Source of the DNA: an uncultured bacterium
Lineage (GTDB): Bacteria; Bacteroidota; Bacteroidia; Bacteroidales; Muribaculaceae
NCBI GenBank assembly: GCA_905214715.1
Contig: CAJMMT010000004.1
Coordinates: 1-64,000, forward strand
Direction of reading: 5' to 3'
DNA: 64,000 nt
Positions 51,488 through 61,225 of this stretch are shown here, in pieces. The position numbers and the translations under genes were made by a program. Numbering within the stretch: position 1 is the stretch's first letter; each line of letters opens with the position of its first letter. Below the pieces are notes generated by a model. It was not told the origin of the DNA. It searched no databases and was given only the letters and a program-made list of their open reading frames with translations.

Positions 51488-54294
51488 TATATTACGATTT
51501 CGCCAAGCTTGCGGTTGGATGCCGCTTCAACCACATTATATTTTCCTGACGGAACGGCATCTCCGCCATGATTGACATCCCATTGTATCATACCCGACTC
51601 AGCGGCGGGAAGCTTGCACACCTGCGAACCTTCCACATCGCTCAGCGCGAGATTCATACCGGTCGGCACACCGGAGAATGTCACCCAGCCGTTATATCCG
51701 GGTTCCACCACCGAAGGCCATACGCGCACGCTCTCCACATCCTCGGGTTTGCAGAATTCATAAGGAGTAAATTCAAACAGGCCCTCGTAAGCGGACACTA
51801 TCAAAGAATGAGTATCGCCATCCCAGCAAAGACCCATGATGGCATTAGACTCCAACGGCGAGTTGGCAGTATTGAAAAGAGCTAATAGTTCATTGCCATC
51901 TGCCGAAAGGCAGAATAGACCTCCATTATTTGAACCGCACCATATACGTCCTTTTTCATCAGAAGTTATATGGTATACCCCATTTGCTTCAAAAGGCAAA
52001 CATGTACCTTGTGCTCCTTTTAATTCGGTTACTTTCGTTTCATGAAATTTCAAGACCCCATTTCGCACATCATTCGGCTGAATCCACATCAGACCTTTCT
52101 TGGTCCCAAACCATACTTTGCCGGTTTGCGGATCTTCATATACATTATATGTCCCATAGCTATCCATATGGATGTTGTCGTCGCTTATCATATCACAAGC
52201 ATACAACCTTGGAGACTCTGCATCACTTTTGAAATCAACTATAAAAAACTTATCCCCCGCATTACAGATGTCAATGATACCAAGACCTTCATTATATTCG
52301 TGAGATAACGGCCAAAATCCATTGATATTAGTAACGTCTCCAACCTTGAAATTCCATGATTTCAACGGGGTAAACAATTCGGGATCTTTATGGGCATCAA
52401 GTGAGGCATCTATCGACTCTCTATCCCATTTGTATATGCCAAACTCGGCTTTTGAGAAATCGGTATAACCTACCCACATATTTCCTTGTGCATCGAATTT
52501 GGGAGCCCATGCAATACAAACACCTTTCCAGGAAGGTTGAAAAGGGAAAACCGGTATAAATCCCGGAAGATTTGCATTTTTGCTTCCCTCTCCGGGACAA
52601 CCCATAAACAATACATCTGATGCATCGTTCAAATTTCTTCTGATTACTCCGCAAAATCTGGATCCACTGTATATGTAATTCGGATATTGCGGATCGATTG
52701 CGATTCCTATAGGATCATAGTATCCCCCGAGGAGATCAGGATTGGTCTTACGCATTGAAAAATCAATCCATTCTCCATTATGTCGTATTGAAAGATGGTC
52801 TTTATCGCTAAGACTAATATTGTCATAATTATAAGACAATCCGAACTGCCGGACCACAAGCCCCGTCCCAGCATTCCAAGCCATATTGGGAGTAACAGAA
52901 ACAACCGGCGCGTTAGGCAGACTGAACGAAGTCAGATCCTGCCAGTCGCCGGCATCCTTGGTCGCCTGAGCCTTACGGAATCCTTTGAACGGTTCATATA
53001 CCCATCCGGTCTTCGCGTCATAAGAGCTGAACCGACGTTCCTTGTAAAGCAGATTGTTATCTGTAGGAAGCAGATTCTTAGACGTCATAGCACGGTTCTT
53101 ATAATCATTGAGAGGATTGGTCGCGCTGAAATCAGGAGCTACAGTCACATCGAACATATAATATGTAGACCCTGCAGGCATAGCCCAGCCTCTCTCCCAA
53201 GGTACACAGTACCCTTCATATAGGGACATTTGTGAGAAAGTGGGTTGCTCGGTTCTCAATGATTGGTTCTGCACCCAAAGCAGAGTCCATTTACCATCCT
53301 CACCCGGGCTCAGCACAGTCATCATGCGGGAATTTGACACCGTGTTATTAGACTTCGGATTCACCATAAGGCAGATGGTGCGCTCATTGAATGGCGCAGC
53401 CCAGGTAGCTCCAGTCATTTTCCCATCTACAAGCAACTGCGACTTTGCCGTGGCTATGTCAGTTTCTTTGGTAGAAGATGTAAACACCGACACCTCCTCG
53501 TCGATAACCATAGGTTTGAATGCGTTCCAGTCTCCGAGACCCTCCTTATACGGCGCTTCCAGTGTCTCACCTACAATCATCTTGTTTGACCCGTCTACCT
53601 TTCGGTATTCCGACATAGTCACGGCCACCATCCGGTCGCCGCATCGGAATGCGTAGTCAAGAGGCTTCTGGCTTATACAGATATCGGTTACGCATTCTTT
53701 CGCAGCGTCCAACACGAAGAACCCGAACGTACCGGCGAAATATATGCGGTTGTTGTCAGTATCGAATGTGATATTCCTGATTTCCTTCATGCCGGGGATA
53801 TGCATCTGGCTGAAATCGGATATTGTCTTTACCTCCCCGCTGTCATAAAGCAATGTTACGGTTCCGTCGGGATATGCTATGACCAGGCATCCCATGACTC
53901 CGTTATACTCCGCATTGTTGACTACCGTACCTCCCACCCCGGGTATCGAGGCTACAGGTTCAAGGGTGGCCATCCTGTCGGTAGAAACTTCCTCAAGATT
54001 GTCGGCCCGGAAAAGCACCGCCGCCGGATGGGCAGCTGTCCCGTAATCAGTACCATCAGTTATGGAATGCAGATAGGAGCGTCCATGCACCAAAAAGTAT
54101 GCATAACGTTTGCCATCCATTATCTTGCGTACGTGATTCGGATTCGATGTGCTCGAAACCGTGCTGTTAGGGTTGAACGACGATATGTAATTCCACTTTC
54201 CTTCCACTACGGCCTCGGCTCTCGCGCTGCCGAGCGCGAACCCACTTAAAACCGCGAAGGCTACCAAGTTACAGATATATTTCTTAATTTTCAT
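51484..54294 (-). CDS. PorZ-like double beta-propeller surface protein
   Basis: 936 residues with a signal peptide (about residues 1-26). The chain reads as two beta-propellers (about 40-420 and 440-830; repeats such as YEDPQTGKVWFGTKKGLMWI and DEKGRIWCGSNNGGLFCL in the second). It ends in an immunoglobulin-like C-terminal domain (VRVWPSVVEPGYNGWVTFSG ... VPSGKYNVVEAASNRKLGEI). This is the architecture of PorZ, the type IX secretion attachment-complex protein known to bind anionic LPS. It is coupled to the initiating sugar transferase by a four-base overlap, so glycan initiation and this surface protein are made together. A two-component regulator propeller protein is the alternative, but no histidine kinase part is present. 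Confidence 0.8.
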   Translation of the reverse strand: MKIKKYICNLVAFAVLSGFALGSARAEAVVEGKWNYISSFNPNSTVSSTSNPNHVRKIMDGKRYAYFLVHGRSYLHSITDGTDYGTAAHPAAVLFRADNLEEVSTDRMATLEPVASIPGVGGTVVNNAEYNGVMGCLVIAYPDGTVTLLYDSGEVKTISDFSQMHIPGMKEIRNITFDTDNNRIYFAGTFGFFVLDAAKECVTDICISQKPLDYAFRCGDRMVAVTMSEYRKVDGSNKMIVGETLEAPYKEGLGDWNAFKPMVIDEEVSVFTSSTKETDIATAKSQLLVDGKMTGATWAAPFNERTICLMVNPKSNNTVSNSRMMTVLSPGEDGKWTLLWVQNQSLRTEQPTFSQMSLYEGYCVPWERGWAMPAGSTYYMFDVTVAPDFSATNPLNDYKNRAMTSKNLLPTDNNLLYKERRFSSYDAKTGWVYEPFKGFRKAQATKDAGDWQDLTSFSLPNAPVVSVTPNMAWNAGTGLVVRQFGLSYNYDNISLSDKDHLSIRHNGEWIDFSMRKTNPDLLGGYYDPIGIAIDPQYPNYIYSGSRFCGVIRRNLNDASDVLFMGCPGEGSKNANLPGFIPVFPFQPSWKGVCIAWAPKFDAQGNMWVGYTDFSKAEFGIYKWDRESIDASLDAHKDPELFTPLKSWNFKVGDVTNINGFWPLSHEYNEGLGIIDICNAGDKFFIVDFKSDAESPRLYACDMISDDNIHMDSYGTYNVYEDPQTGKVWFGTKKGLMWIQPNDVRNGVLKFHETKVTELKGAQGTCLPFEANGVYHITSDEKGRIWCGSNNGGLFCLSADGNELLALFNTANSPLESNAIMGLCWDGDTHSLIVSAYEGLFEFTPYEFCKPEDVESVRVWPSVVEPGYNGWVTFSGVPTGMNLALSDVEGSQVCKLPAAESGMIQWDVNHGGDAVPSGKYNVVEAASNRKLGEIVIY

Positions 54295-54354
54295 TTCCGA
54301 TGTAAGGTATATTATCGGCAGCTATGCGGGCACACGCTGCCGGAAAGGGGATAC

Positions 54355-55701
54355 TTACCCTATCCTATTAACGTTATCGGCCGCCGGAAATTGTTTCCTT
54401 GCCTTGACCTTGCGCACCCTTCTTCCCAATATCGTTTTCTCATCGGCGTCGCTCCTGAATCCGCGTGATCCGATATACATCAGCGAGAGCATGATCCATA
54501 TGAACTGCTCGGACAGATAAACTATAAGAAAGCCGTTAAGCAATATGAGTGTCATGAACACCGCCACCAGGAACATCGATGGGTTGCTCTTACGGGTAAG
54601 ATACCAATTGCGTAGTATTATGAAATAGATTGAATAATATATTATAAAACCTATTATCCCGCCATCGGTCAGGGTTTCCAGAATATTGTTGTGGGCATAA
54701 AGGTAAGTGCCGGTGTCCCGGCCGAAGAGTTCCGAGAAATTATAGAAGCCGTGTCCCACTATCGGCGACTGGGCTATATATTCACCCGCGTTCTCTATCA
54801 TCCTGAGCCTGAACCGGTCTTCCGGAGCCAGATGCTTATCGGAGTCGAAGGTACCGAAAAGTCTCTTTATCACAAACTCGATATACTCCGGTGGCAATAT
54901 CGCTATCAACAGGCAGACGACTATCGCCGCCAGACATGCCATCTGCAGTTTACGCATTCCGCTCGACGCGGCCATGATATACAGAAAGACACCTGCCACA
55001 ACTGTCAGAATCGATTTGCGCGACCCGAACAGGAAAACCAACACCATCGACACTATCATCAGCGCGACAATGCCGATGGTAACCCAATCGGGCTTGTTAC
55101 GCCGGTCTGTCAGCTCCGACATGAAATAGACAGCCGCGAAAGCCACATACATCGCCACCACGTTAAGGTGCGGCAGTCCGTCTACATTCGATGCGAGCTG
55201 AGAGTTGAAACGTGCGGCCGCGAGCTTCGTAAGGTCTACGAACTGCAGGTACAGCAGACCGTTTATCACCGCTGCCAGCGCCACGAATACCATAGCCATG
55301 TGCCATTGTCTGCGGGTCCGTACCAATATGCAGACTACCCAGCTCATAAGCACCGTACGCAGCAACCGTCCGTCTGAATCCATGCAGAATTCAGGGTTGA
55401 ACGCCCAGAACACCGACATATAACAGAACAGAACATAAAGCCCCGATATACCTATGAACGGAGCCGTCGACAACGGAATGCCTCTAAGCTTATAAAGCCG
55501 CAGACCCAGAGCTGCGAAAGCGAGCAAGTATCCCAGCCATACCAAAGGTAACAGCATCGGATAATACATTCCGAGGTTTGTAACCAGGAACACCCACAAC
55601 GCCACGTTCTCGAACGTAAGATAACGCTCATGACGCAACTTGCGGACCGTAGTCTGTCTGCCGCCGTTCTCTTCGCCGATGATTTCTTTATCGCTGCCCA
55701 C
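54355..55701 (-). CDS. O-antigen ligase/polymerase (Wzy/WaaL family)
   Basis: 448 residues, about 11-12 hydrophobic segments. The large periplasmic loop ends with the Wzy_C-type region AQSPIVGHGFYNFSELFG and TYLYAHNNILETLTDGGIIGF, the His-containing motif of polymerases and ligases. With Wzx, Wzc and Wza in the same locus it is more likely the polymerase (Wzy), but ligase activity cannot be excluded. It lies between the PorZ-like gene and the phosphatase. A basic C-terminal tail follows the last helix. Confidence 0.85.
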   Translation of the reverse strand: MGSDKEIIGEENGGRQTTVRKLRHERYLTFENVALWVFLVTNLGMYYPMLLPLVWLGYLLAFAALGLRLYKLRGIPLSTAPFIGISGLYVLFCYMSVFWAFNPEFCMDSDGRLLRTVLMSWVVCILVRTRRQWHMAMVFVALAAVINGLLYLQFVDLTKLAAARFNSQLASNVDGLPHLNVVAMYVAFAAVYFMSELTDRRNKPDWVTIGIVALMIVSMVLVFLFGSRKSILTVVAGVFLYIMAASSGMRKLQMACLAAIVVCLLIAILPPEYIEFVIKRLFGTFDSDKHLAPEDRFRLRMIENAGEYIAQSPIVGHGFYNFSELFGRDTGTYLYAHNNILETLTDGGIIGFIIYYSIYFIILRNWYLTRKSNPSMFLVAVFMTLILLNGFLIVYLSEQFIWIMLSLMYIGSRGFRSDADEKTILGRRVRKVKARKQFPAADNVNRIG

Positions 55702-55746
55702 TGGTTACAATTATATCTCTATATTCAACACCCATATCCGGGGAGC

Positions 55747-56472
55747 TCAACCTATCTTGGGATTTGAGGCGATTTCCACAAGCGTCCCGACAATCCCCTT
55801 TTTCGACGGATGTCGACCCGCAAGGGTCTGAAGACTCTTCAGGCGGTGCACATCACTGCCGATAGCCTCTATCCATCCTTTCCGCATGAACCACTCTCCT
55901 TTTTTCTTCGCCGTCTCGCCATAACCGCCGACAAGAGAATTGAAATTCACCTGAAACCTTATATCCTTCTCGCGAAGCTTTTCGTAATCTTTTTCGCTCA
56001 TATAACGGTAACGTTCCGGATGAGCGAGCAAAGGGAAATATCCGGCGCGCTTCACATTATCCAGAATCTCTTCCATATTCATGGGTGGATTGAAGTATGA
56101 GGTCTCCACTAAGAGATACTCCCCGTTCTTGCCGAGAGGCATGACTTCTCCTTTGGCAAGACGCTCCTCGAACAAGGCGTCCATCATATGCTCGGCGGCG
56201 AGATGCAGTTTCACGTTACCTTTCCATGCCTCCGACAGTTCTTCGAAAACTTTCCTCAGATGCTCCGGAGTATTAGGATAATCTTCCATTATATGCGGTG
56301 TCAGCCATACCTCTTCAACTCCCCAAAGGTCATACTGCTCAAGTACGGCCAGCGAGTCCTCGATAGTGCGTATGCCATCGTCAACACCCGGAAGTATATG
56401 CGAGTGCCAGTCGGTCATTCCTTTGAACATGCCCGACTCTTCTAATGTATCTGGTTTACTGAACGGCCACAT
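55747..56472 (-). CDS. PHP-type tyrosine-protein phosphatase (CpsB/YwqE family)
   Basis: 241 residues of the PHP metal-dependent phosphatase fold: GMTDWHSHILPGVDDGI (HxH and following acid), LTPHIMEDYPNT, LHLAAEHMMD, PLLAHPERYRYM and IGSDVHRLKSLQ provide the metal ligands. These enzymes dephosphorylate the tyrosine cluster of the Wzc kinase and so set polymer length and export. It starts 24 bases after wzc. Confidence 0.94.
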   Translation of the reverse strand: MWPFSKPDTLEESGMFKGMTDWHSHILPGVDDGIRTIEDSLAVLEQYDLWGVEEVWLTPHIMEDYPNTPEHLRKVFEELSEAWKGNVKLHLAAEHMMDALFEERLAKGEVMPLGKNGEYLLVETSYFNPPMNMEEILDNVKRAGYFPLLAHPERYRYMSEKDYEKLREKDIRFQVNFNSLVGGYGETAKKKGEWFMRKGWIEAIGSDVHRLKSLQTLAGRHPSKKGIVGTLVEIASNPKIG

Positions 56473-56496
56473 TTACTTTGACTTTATTTACCTGTA

Positions 56497-58917
56497 TCAG
56501 GCCTCCCCGTAATAGCTTGACCCGTAAGTATGGAAACGGCTGTTCTTGCCGCTCGTGCCGTTGAGTATAACGCCCATCTGGCGGTAACGGCCCGATTTGT
56601 AAAGCTCATCAAGTTCCGGAACGGAGTCAAGCTCGAACACGCCGGCCCTGACCACAAACAACGTCCGGTCGGCATACGGGGCCACAAGCTGGGTATCGGC
56701 CACTATGTCTACCGGCGGACAGTCTATTATAACATAGTCGTAGCTCTCCTTCGCCTCCGCCAGCATTTCTGCGAAACGCGACGATTCAAGAAGTTCCGCC
56801 GGGTTCGGTGGACGGTGTCCTATCGGGAGTATCGACACTTCTCCATCTTCCGATTTCACCACCAGCTGGTACCAGTCGTCCGTTCGGCCCGTAAGGTAGT
56901 CGGTAATACCTTTAGAAGGACTGCCTCCATACATAGACAATGATCCGTGGCGAAGGTCGGCATCCACCAGCAATACTTTCTTTCCTTTTAGCGAGAAGGC
57001 TGTTCCAAGGTTATATGCTATGAACGACTTGCCGCTCGCGGCGTTGAAGCTTGTCAGCATTATGGCCTGAGAACCGGCGTTACGCCCGTTCATAGCCTCT
57101 ATGTTGGAACGCATCACACGGAACGCCTCGTTAGTGATATCGCGAACACCTTCGGCCACTACCTTAAGAGGCGTATCTATAGCTTTCTGCTTCTGTTTCT
57201 TGGTGCTTATCCAGTTTTTCCACTTTCGGCTCTTTCCGTAGTAAGGCACTTCGCCCAGGAAAGGAACTGTAAGATTCTCAAGATCTTTGCGGCTGCGTAT
57301 GCGTGTGTTGCCGTTCTCGGCCATAAACAGCGCGGCCCCTGGAACAGCTATACCGAGAATGAAAGCGATCACGAGTGTAAGACCCTTCTTGGGCGACACC
57401 GGCGCTCCGGGACCGTAAGGAGGTGTGATGACACGGGTATTGTATGCCGTAAAGGTCTGGGTAAGTTCGTTCTCCTCTCTCTTCTGCAGCAGGTAGATAT
57501 AGAGAGCCTCTTTCACTTTCTGCTGGCGTTCTATGCTCAGCAGGTATAATGCCTGCGAGGGTGTCGACGCAAGATGCGATTCGTTCCGGCCCTTATTGGT
57601 CTGCATATTGGCCAGGGTCTTGGTCAGACCCACTATCTGAGCGTCTATCGCATTGACTATCGATGCATGAAGGCCCTTGAGCTGAGCATCCATATCCTTT
57701 ACCATCGGGTTGCTTGCACTTGAGTTCGCTATCAGCACATCCCGGTTCAGCAACAACTGGTTATATGCCGGTATCTGAGCGTCAAGGGTGGGATTTCCTA
57801 TGCCGGTATTCACTGGTATCACATCATTCCTGTGCTTCGGGTCGGCTATATACTCTTTCATGTAGCGGGCCATGGCGAGCTGGTTGTTAACCAGCAGCAT
57901 GTCCTCATCGGCTTTCGCAGCCGCCGTCATATAGATTGTCGACGATTCCTGAAGGTCAGTAAGCAGATGTTCCGACTTGTAATGGGAGATGTCGCTGTCT
58001 ACCTCGCCGAGTTCTTTCTCGATTACAGCAAGTCGTTCCGATATGAACTGAGATGTCGAGATAGCCATCTTGTTCTTGTCCTCGATCCAGTTCTCGTTGT
58101 AGACGAGGATGATCGTATTCAGCACATCCTCGGCCCTCTGTACCGACACATCTTTTATCTTAAGGTCTATTACCTCCGAATCCTGGTCCGTAAGGTCTAC
58201 CTTGAGCTTGCCGCTGTAGGTCTCTATAGCTCCGGCCATATCCGAATGGGATACCGCTATCTCCATCGGTTCTTTGCGCACTCCGCTATATTGTGGATTG
58301 GCCATGATCTGGATACTCCCTATAGGGGTGCTCGCTACCGTCGCGCCTATGCGCGTCTTGATATCCTTCTTTACCTTTACGGCTTTTCCTTCCGAGTCGC
58401 GTGTATAGAATTCCTCAAGTTCTATGGCACCGTCGGGGTAAAGCACACAGCGGAAACTGCCTCCTCGCTTCTCTGCCTGCTCTCCCGAGAAATTCACAGT
58501 GAACGGCAGATTCTTACCGTAAAGTGTCTGCCAATGGAATGTCCCTTTGGCGGCGTATGAGTTGCACAGGTCCAGACGACGCACGACCTCCGACATAACC
58601 GCGGGTGAACGCAATGCCACTACCTCGTTATACACGTTCGTCTTGGCCGCGAACAGGCCCATCGACGAAAATGCGTTGGCGAGGTCTCCTCCGGCCGAAC
58701 CGCCCGAGTCCTGGTCTTTTATCAGGACCTGTTCGGTCCTCTCATATACCGGCTCCTGGCGTAACACCCAGAACATTCCTATGGCAAGGAACGCCACAAC
58801 TGAAAATGCGAACCATTTCCATTCTTCGCGGCATAGCTTAAGGAAGGTACTCAGTTCAAGAGTACGTTTGTCATCTTCCGCAAAGACATATTCTATTCTG
58901 TTTGAGTCTTTAGACAT
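56497..58917 (-). CDS. wzc: Polysaccharide co-polymerase/tyrosine autokinase (Wzc)
   Basis: 806 residues. The N-terminal Wzz domain has two transmembrane helices (about residues 32-50 and 510-530) enclosing a large periplasmic region with coiled coil. The C-terminal BY-kinase domain shows Walker A TSFNAASGKSFIAYNLG, Walker A' KKVLLVDADLRHGS and Walker B YDYVIIDCPPVD. The chain ends in a short tyrosine cluster (TYGSSYYGEA), the autophosphorylation sites. The Walker A loop lacks the usual Pro-Gly-Glu (ASGKS in place of PGEGKS). It controls chain length together with the phosphatase downstream and Wza upstream. Confidence 0.95.
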   Translation of the reverse strand: MSKDSNRIEYVFAEDDKRTLELSTFLKLCREEWKWFAFSVVAFLAIGMFWVLRQEPVYERTEQVLIKDQDSGGSAGGDLANAFSSMGLFAAKTNVYNEVVALRSPAVMSEVVRRLDLCNSYAAKGTFHWQTLYGKNLPFTVNFSGEQAEKRGGSFRCVLYPDGAIELEEFYTRDSEGKAVKVKKDIKTRIGATVASTPIGSIQIMANPQYSGVRKEPMEIAVSHSDMAGAIETYSGKLKVDLTDQDSEVIDLKIKDVSVQRAEDVLNTIILVYNENWIEDKNKMAISTSQFISERLAVIEKELGEVDSDISHYKSEHLLTDLQESSTIYMTAAAKADEDMLLVNNQLAMARYMKEYIADPKHRNDVIPVNTGIGNPTLDAQIPAYNQLLLNRDVLIANSSASNPMVKDMDAQLKGLHASIVNAIDAQIVGLTKTLANMQTNKGRNESHLASTPSQALYLLSIERQQKVKEALYIYLLQKREENELTQTFTAYNTRVITPPYGPGAPVSPKKGLTLVIAFILGIAVPGAALFMAENGNTRIRSRKDLENLTVPFLGEVPYYGKSRKWKNWISTKKQKQKAIDTPLKVVAEGVRDITNEAFRVMRSNIEAMNGRNAGSQAIMLTSFNAASGKSFIAYNLGTAFSLKGKKVLLVDADLRHGSLSMYGGSPSKGITDYLTGRTDDWYQLVVKSEDGEVSILPIGHRPPNPAELLESSRFAEMLAEAKESYDYVIIDCPPVDIVADTQLVAPYADRTLFVVRAGVFELDSVPELDELYKSGRYRQMGVILNGTSGKNSRFHTYGSSYYGEA

Positions 58918-59019
58918 CGTTTGTTGGGTTAGTGCCGCTGCTTGCGCCCGGCGGTTTAACGCGCACGCCCTGCGCCCGGCTTTTCACCGGACGCAGGTCG
59001 TCGTAAGTTTTCCAAAGGG

Positions 59020-59859
59020 TTATTTGAATATAAGCACGGCTACAGAGGTCAGAAGCGATGCGACAGACACCCAGAATGAAGCCGACAGGGCCGTGTTGCC
59101 GTTCACCGTTGTCTGACGCTTACGTACCCCGTTGGGTTCCACATATACTATATCGTCCTGTTTAAGAAAATAACCCGGAGACTTAAGCATCTCACCGCCG
59201 TTGGTCAGATCAAGACGATAGCTCTTCATCTCGCCGTTTTCCTCGCGGATTACAAGCACGTTTTCACGTTTGCCCTGGATCGTCAGGTCGCCCGCTAGAG
59301 CCAACGCCTCAAGTATCGTGATGTTGTCGCGGTTCATGTCATAACGGCCGGCATTGTTAACTTCGCCCATCACACTGATACCTACGTTCAGAAACTCGAC
59401 CGTTACCGTAGGGTCTTTTATGAGGTCTCTCCCCACTAATTCTCCTTTTATGAATGCGGCAACCTCACTACGGGTCATGCCCCCTACATGAATCTCGCCC
59501 AATACCGGGAAGTCGATGTTGCCTTGCGGATCGACCGTATAGCTCGATATTCCTTCCGCGTTCTGGCTATAGTTACGGGCTACCGCTCCGGTGCCGTTGT
59601 ATGTGTTGTTCTGGCCAAGACGGTTCGATATCACCGGCAGATTGAACAGAGCCGCGAGTGACGGGTCTTTCGAGTTGACTATGATGCTCAGTTTGTCTTC
59701 CGGCTGCACACGGATCGCGCGCCTGTGGGCGGCTTCGGCTATTACGGTTTCGTCAAGGTCCTGGAAATAGGCCACGTTTTTCGGGGTCGTGCATCCGGTC
59801 AGGAGCATCGCACCCATGCTCAGAGCCAGGATTCCCCCGGCGAGATTCTTGATCTTCAT
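59020..59859 (-). CDS. wza: Polysaccharide export outer-membrane lipoprotein (Wza)
   Basis: 279 residues. Lipoprotein signal with lipobox LTGC (cysteine 22). A Poly_export domain follows (IRVQPEDKLSIIVNSKDPSLAALFN; YTVDPQGNIDFPVLGEIHVGG), then an SLBB domain (NVGISVMGEVNNAGRYDMN, ITILEALALAGDL). The last 20 residues (ALSASFWVSVASLLTSVAVL) form a membrane segment, as in other Bacteroidota homologues. It forms the outer-membrane channel for the polymer. It precedes wzc with a 102-base gap. Confidence 0.94.
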   Translation of the reverse strand: MKIKNLAGGILALSMGAMLLTGCTTPKNVAYFQDLDETVIAEAAHRRAIRVQPEDKLSIIVNSKDPSLAALFNLPVISNRLGQNNTYNGTGAVARNYSQNAEGISSYTVDPQGNIDFPVLGEIHVGGMTRSEVAAFIKGELVGRDLIKDPTVTVEFLNVGISVMGEVNNAGRYDMNRDNITILEALALAGDLTIQGKRENVLVIREENGEMKSYRLDLTNGGEMLKSPGYFLKQDDIVYVEPNGVRKRQTTVNGNTALSASFWVSVASLLTSVAVLIFK

Positions 59860-59955
59860 TATAGTTTACTATCGTAAATATATTTTTGCGGTTTTCTTGC
59901 TGGGATAGTCTCCCTCATCCTTAAAACGCCTTTTGGCCTTTTATAGTATGGCAAA

Positions 59956-59978
59956 GGGGTAGAATTAACTCCTACCCC
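59956..59978 (-). terminator. Weak hairpin between the wecA-like gene and wza
   Basis: GGGGTAG (59956-59962) pairs with CTACCCC (59972-59978), followed on the minus strand by TTTGCC. The T-run is short, so it may attenuate rather than end transcription. A second imperfect hairpin (CGCCTTTTGGC) lies at about 59929-59939, nearer to wza. Confidence 0.35.
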
Positions 59979-60011
59979 ACTGAGAGTATGACTTCGCGGT
60001 CGCCTCGGCTT

Positions 60012-61139
60012 TTAAACGTAAAGCTCCTGCCCCAGTCGGGCTTCGCGACGCCTTATCATTTTTGTCAATATTATGTTCCCTCCGGTCCAGGCCACGATAT
60101 CGGCCAGAACAAGCAGGGTCGGATTCATATGTCGGCTCAGCAATATGTTGCTCACAAGAAAGATTACAGCCGTTATCAGAATAAGAGCCAACGCCTTGCG
60201 GGTACTAACACCCAATGCCAGCAACTTATGGTGTATGTGGCACCTGTCTGGCAGGAAAGGATTACGGCCATGCCTTACACGGTGGTAATATACGCGCAAC
60301 ACGTCAAAAGCCGGAACGATTATGGGAGCGAAGGCACAGATTACCGGATTCAAATCCGTTTCCTTGAATTCCGCGACATTGGTCATTGTCAGCGCGAGGA
60401 ACGATATCATGGTGCCTATGGTCAGCGAACCCGTGTCTCCCATGAATATCTTCTTATGCCTTACGGCGTCTCCGAAATAGTTGTAATAGAAAAACGGCAT
60501 CAAGGTCCCGAGCGTGGCCCACGCCAACAGCGCGAGTATATGCAGCCCGGCCATGTGGAGCATGACTCCATAACATACCATGGCTATCATGGAAAGTCCC
60601 GAGGCAAGTCCGTCTATGCCGTCTATGAGATTCAGAGCGTTGACTATGTAGACTATTATCAATATGGAGAAAAGCCAACCTATCACGTCAGGCACTTTCC
60701 ACAAACCGAAGAGTCCTTCGAAATCAGTGAATACCGCGCCTCCGCATATAAGGAAAACCGCGACCACTATCTGAGCCACGAATTTGGCGCTGTAACGCAC
60801 TCCTATCAGGTCATCGGCCATCCCCACAAGGAATATCAGCATCAGACCGCATATCAGAAACAAAACTCCTATGACTCTGCCGTCAAAAGCCGATGTCATA
60901 AGATCCACATGTCCCAGCATGCAGACTCCGCACACCAGACACAGGGCGAACATGACCGAGGGCATGAACGAGAATCCGCCAAGACGAGGCACGGCTCCTT
61001 TATGAAGTTTACGCTCGTCTTGAACATCGAATAACTTGCGCCGGAACGCCACATGCAGAATCTGCGGAATAATGATACCTGACAATATCAAGGACGCCAG
61101 CATCACGCCTGCGTATGTTTCAATCCAAAAGTTAGTCAT
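60012..61139 (-). CDS. wecA: Undecaprenyl-phosphate sugar-1-phosphate transferase (WecA/TagO-like)
   Basis: 375 residues, about 11 transmembrane helices, of the MraY/WecA family. The magnesium-binding motif is LVGMADDLIGVRYSAKF, followed by ALNLIDGIDGLASGLS, MGDTGSL and a late cytoplasmic loop with CHIHHKLL (the HIHH motif of the WecA branch). It transfers a sugar phosphate, usually GlcNAc-1-P, to undecaprenyl phosphate. It is first of the polysaccharide genes on the minus strand. Confidence 0.93.
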   Translation of the reverse strand: MTNFWIETYAGVMLASLILSGIIIPQILHVAFRRKLFDVQDERKLHKGAVPRLGGFSFMPSVMFALCLVCGVCMLGHVDLMTSAFDGRVIGVLFLICGLMLIFLVGMADDLIGVRYSAKFVAQIVVAVFLICGGAVFTDFEGLFGLWKVPDVIGWLFSILIIVYIVNALNLIDGIDGLASGLSMIAMVCYGVMLHMAGLHILALLAWATLGTLMPFFYYNYFGDAVRHKKIFMGDTGSLTIGTMISFLALTMTNVAEFKETDLNPVICAFAPIIVPAFDVLRVYYHRVRHGRNPFLPDRCHIHHKLLALGVSTRKALALILITAVIFLVSNILLSRHMNPTLLVLADIVAWTGGNIILTKMIRRREARLGQELYV

Positions 61140-61225
61140 GAGTAAGAATTCGGAAGATTGCCCTGCAAATTTAATACTTTACGTCTAACTTACCAAATTT
61201 TCCGATTTATAGATTAATTCCAGTC

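Noticed and set aside
51484..54294. Hybrid two-component sensor with propeller domain
   Set aside because: The chain ends in an immunoglobulin-like C-terminal domain; histidine kinase and receiver motifs are absent.
35275..61139. Phase-variable capsule locus with invertible promoter and UpxY/UpxZ regulators, as in Bacteroides
   Set aside because: No upxY- or upxZ-like gene and no promoter flanked by recombinase-type inverted repeats was seen.
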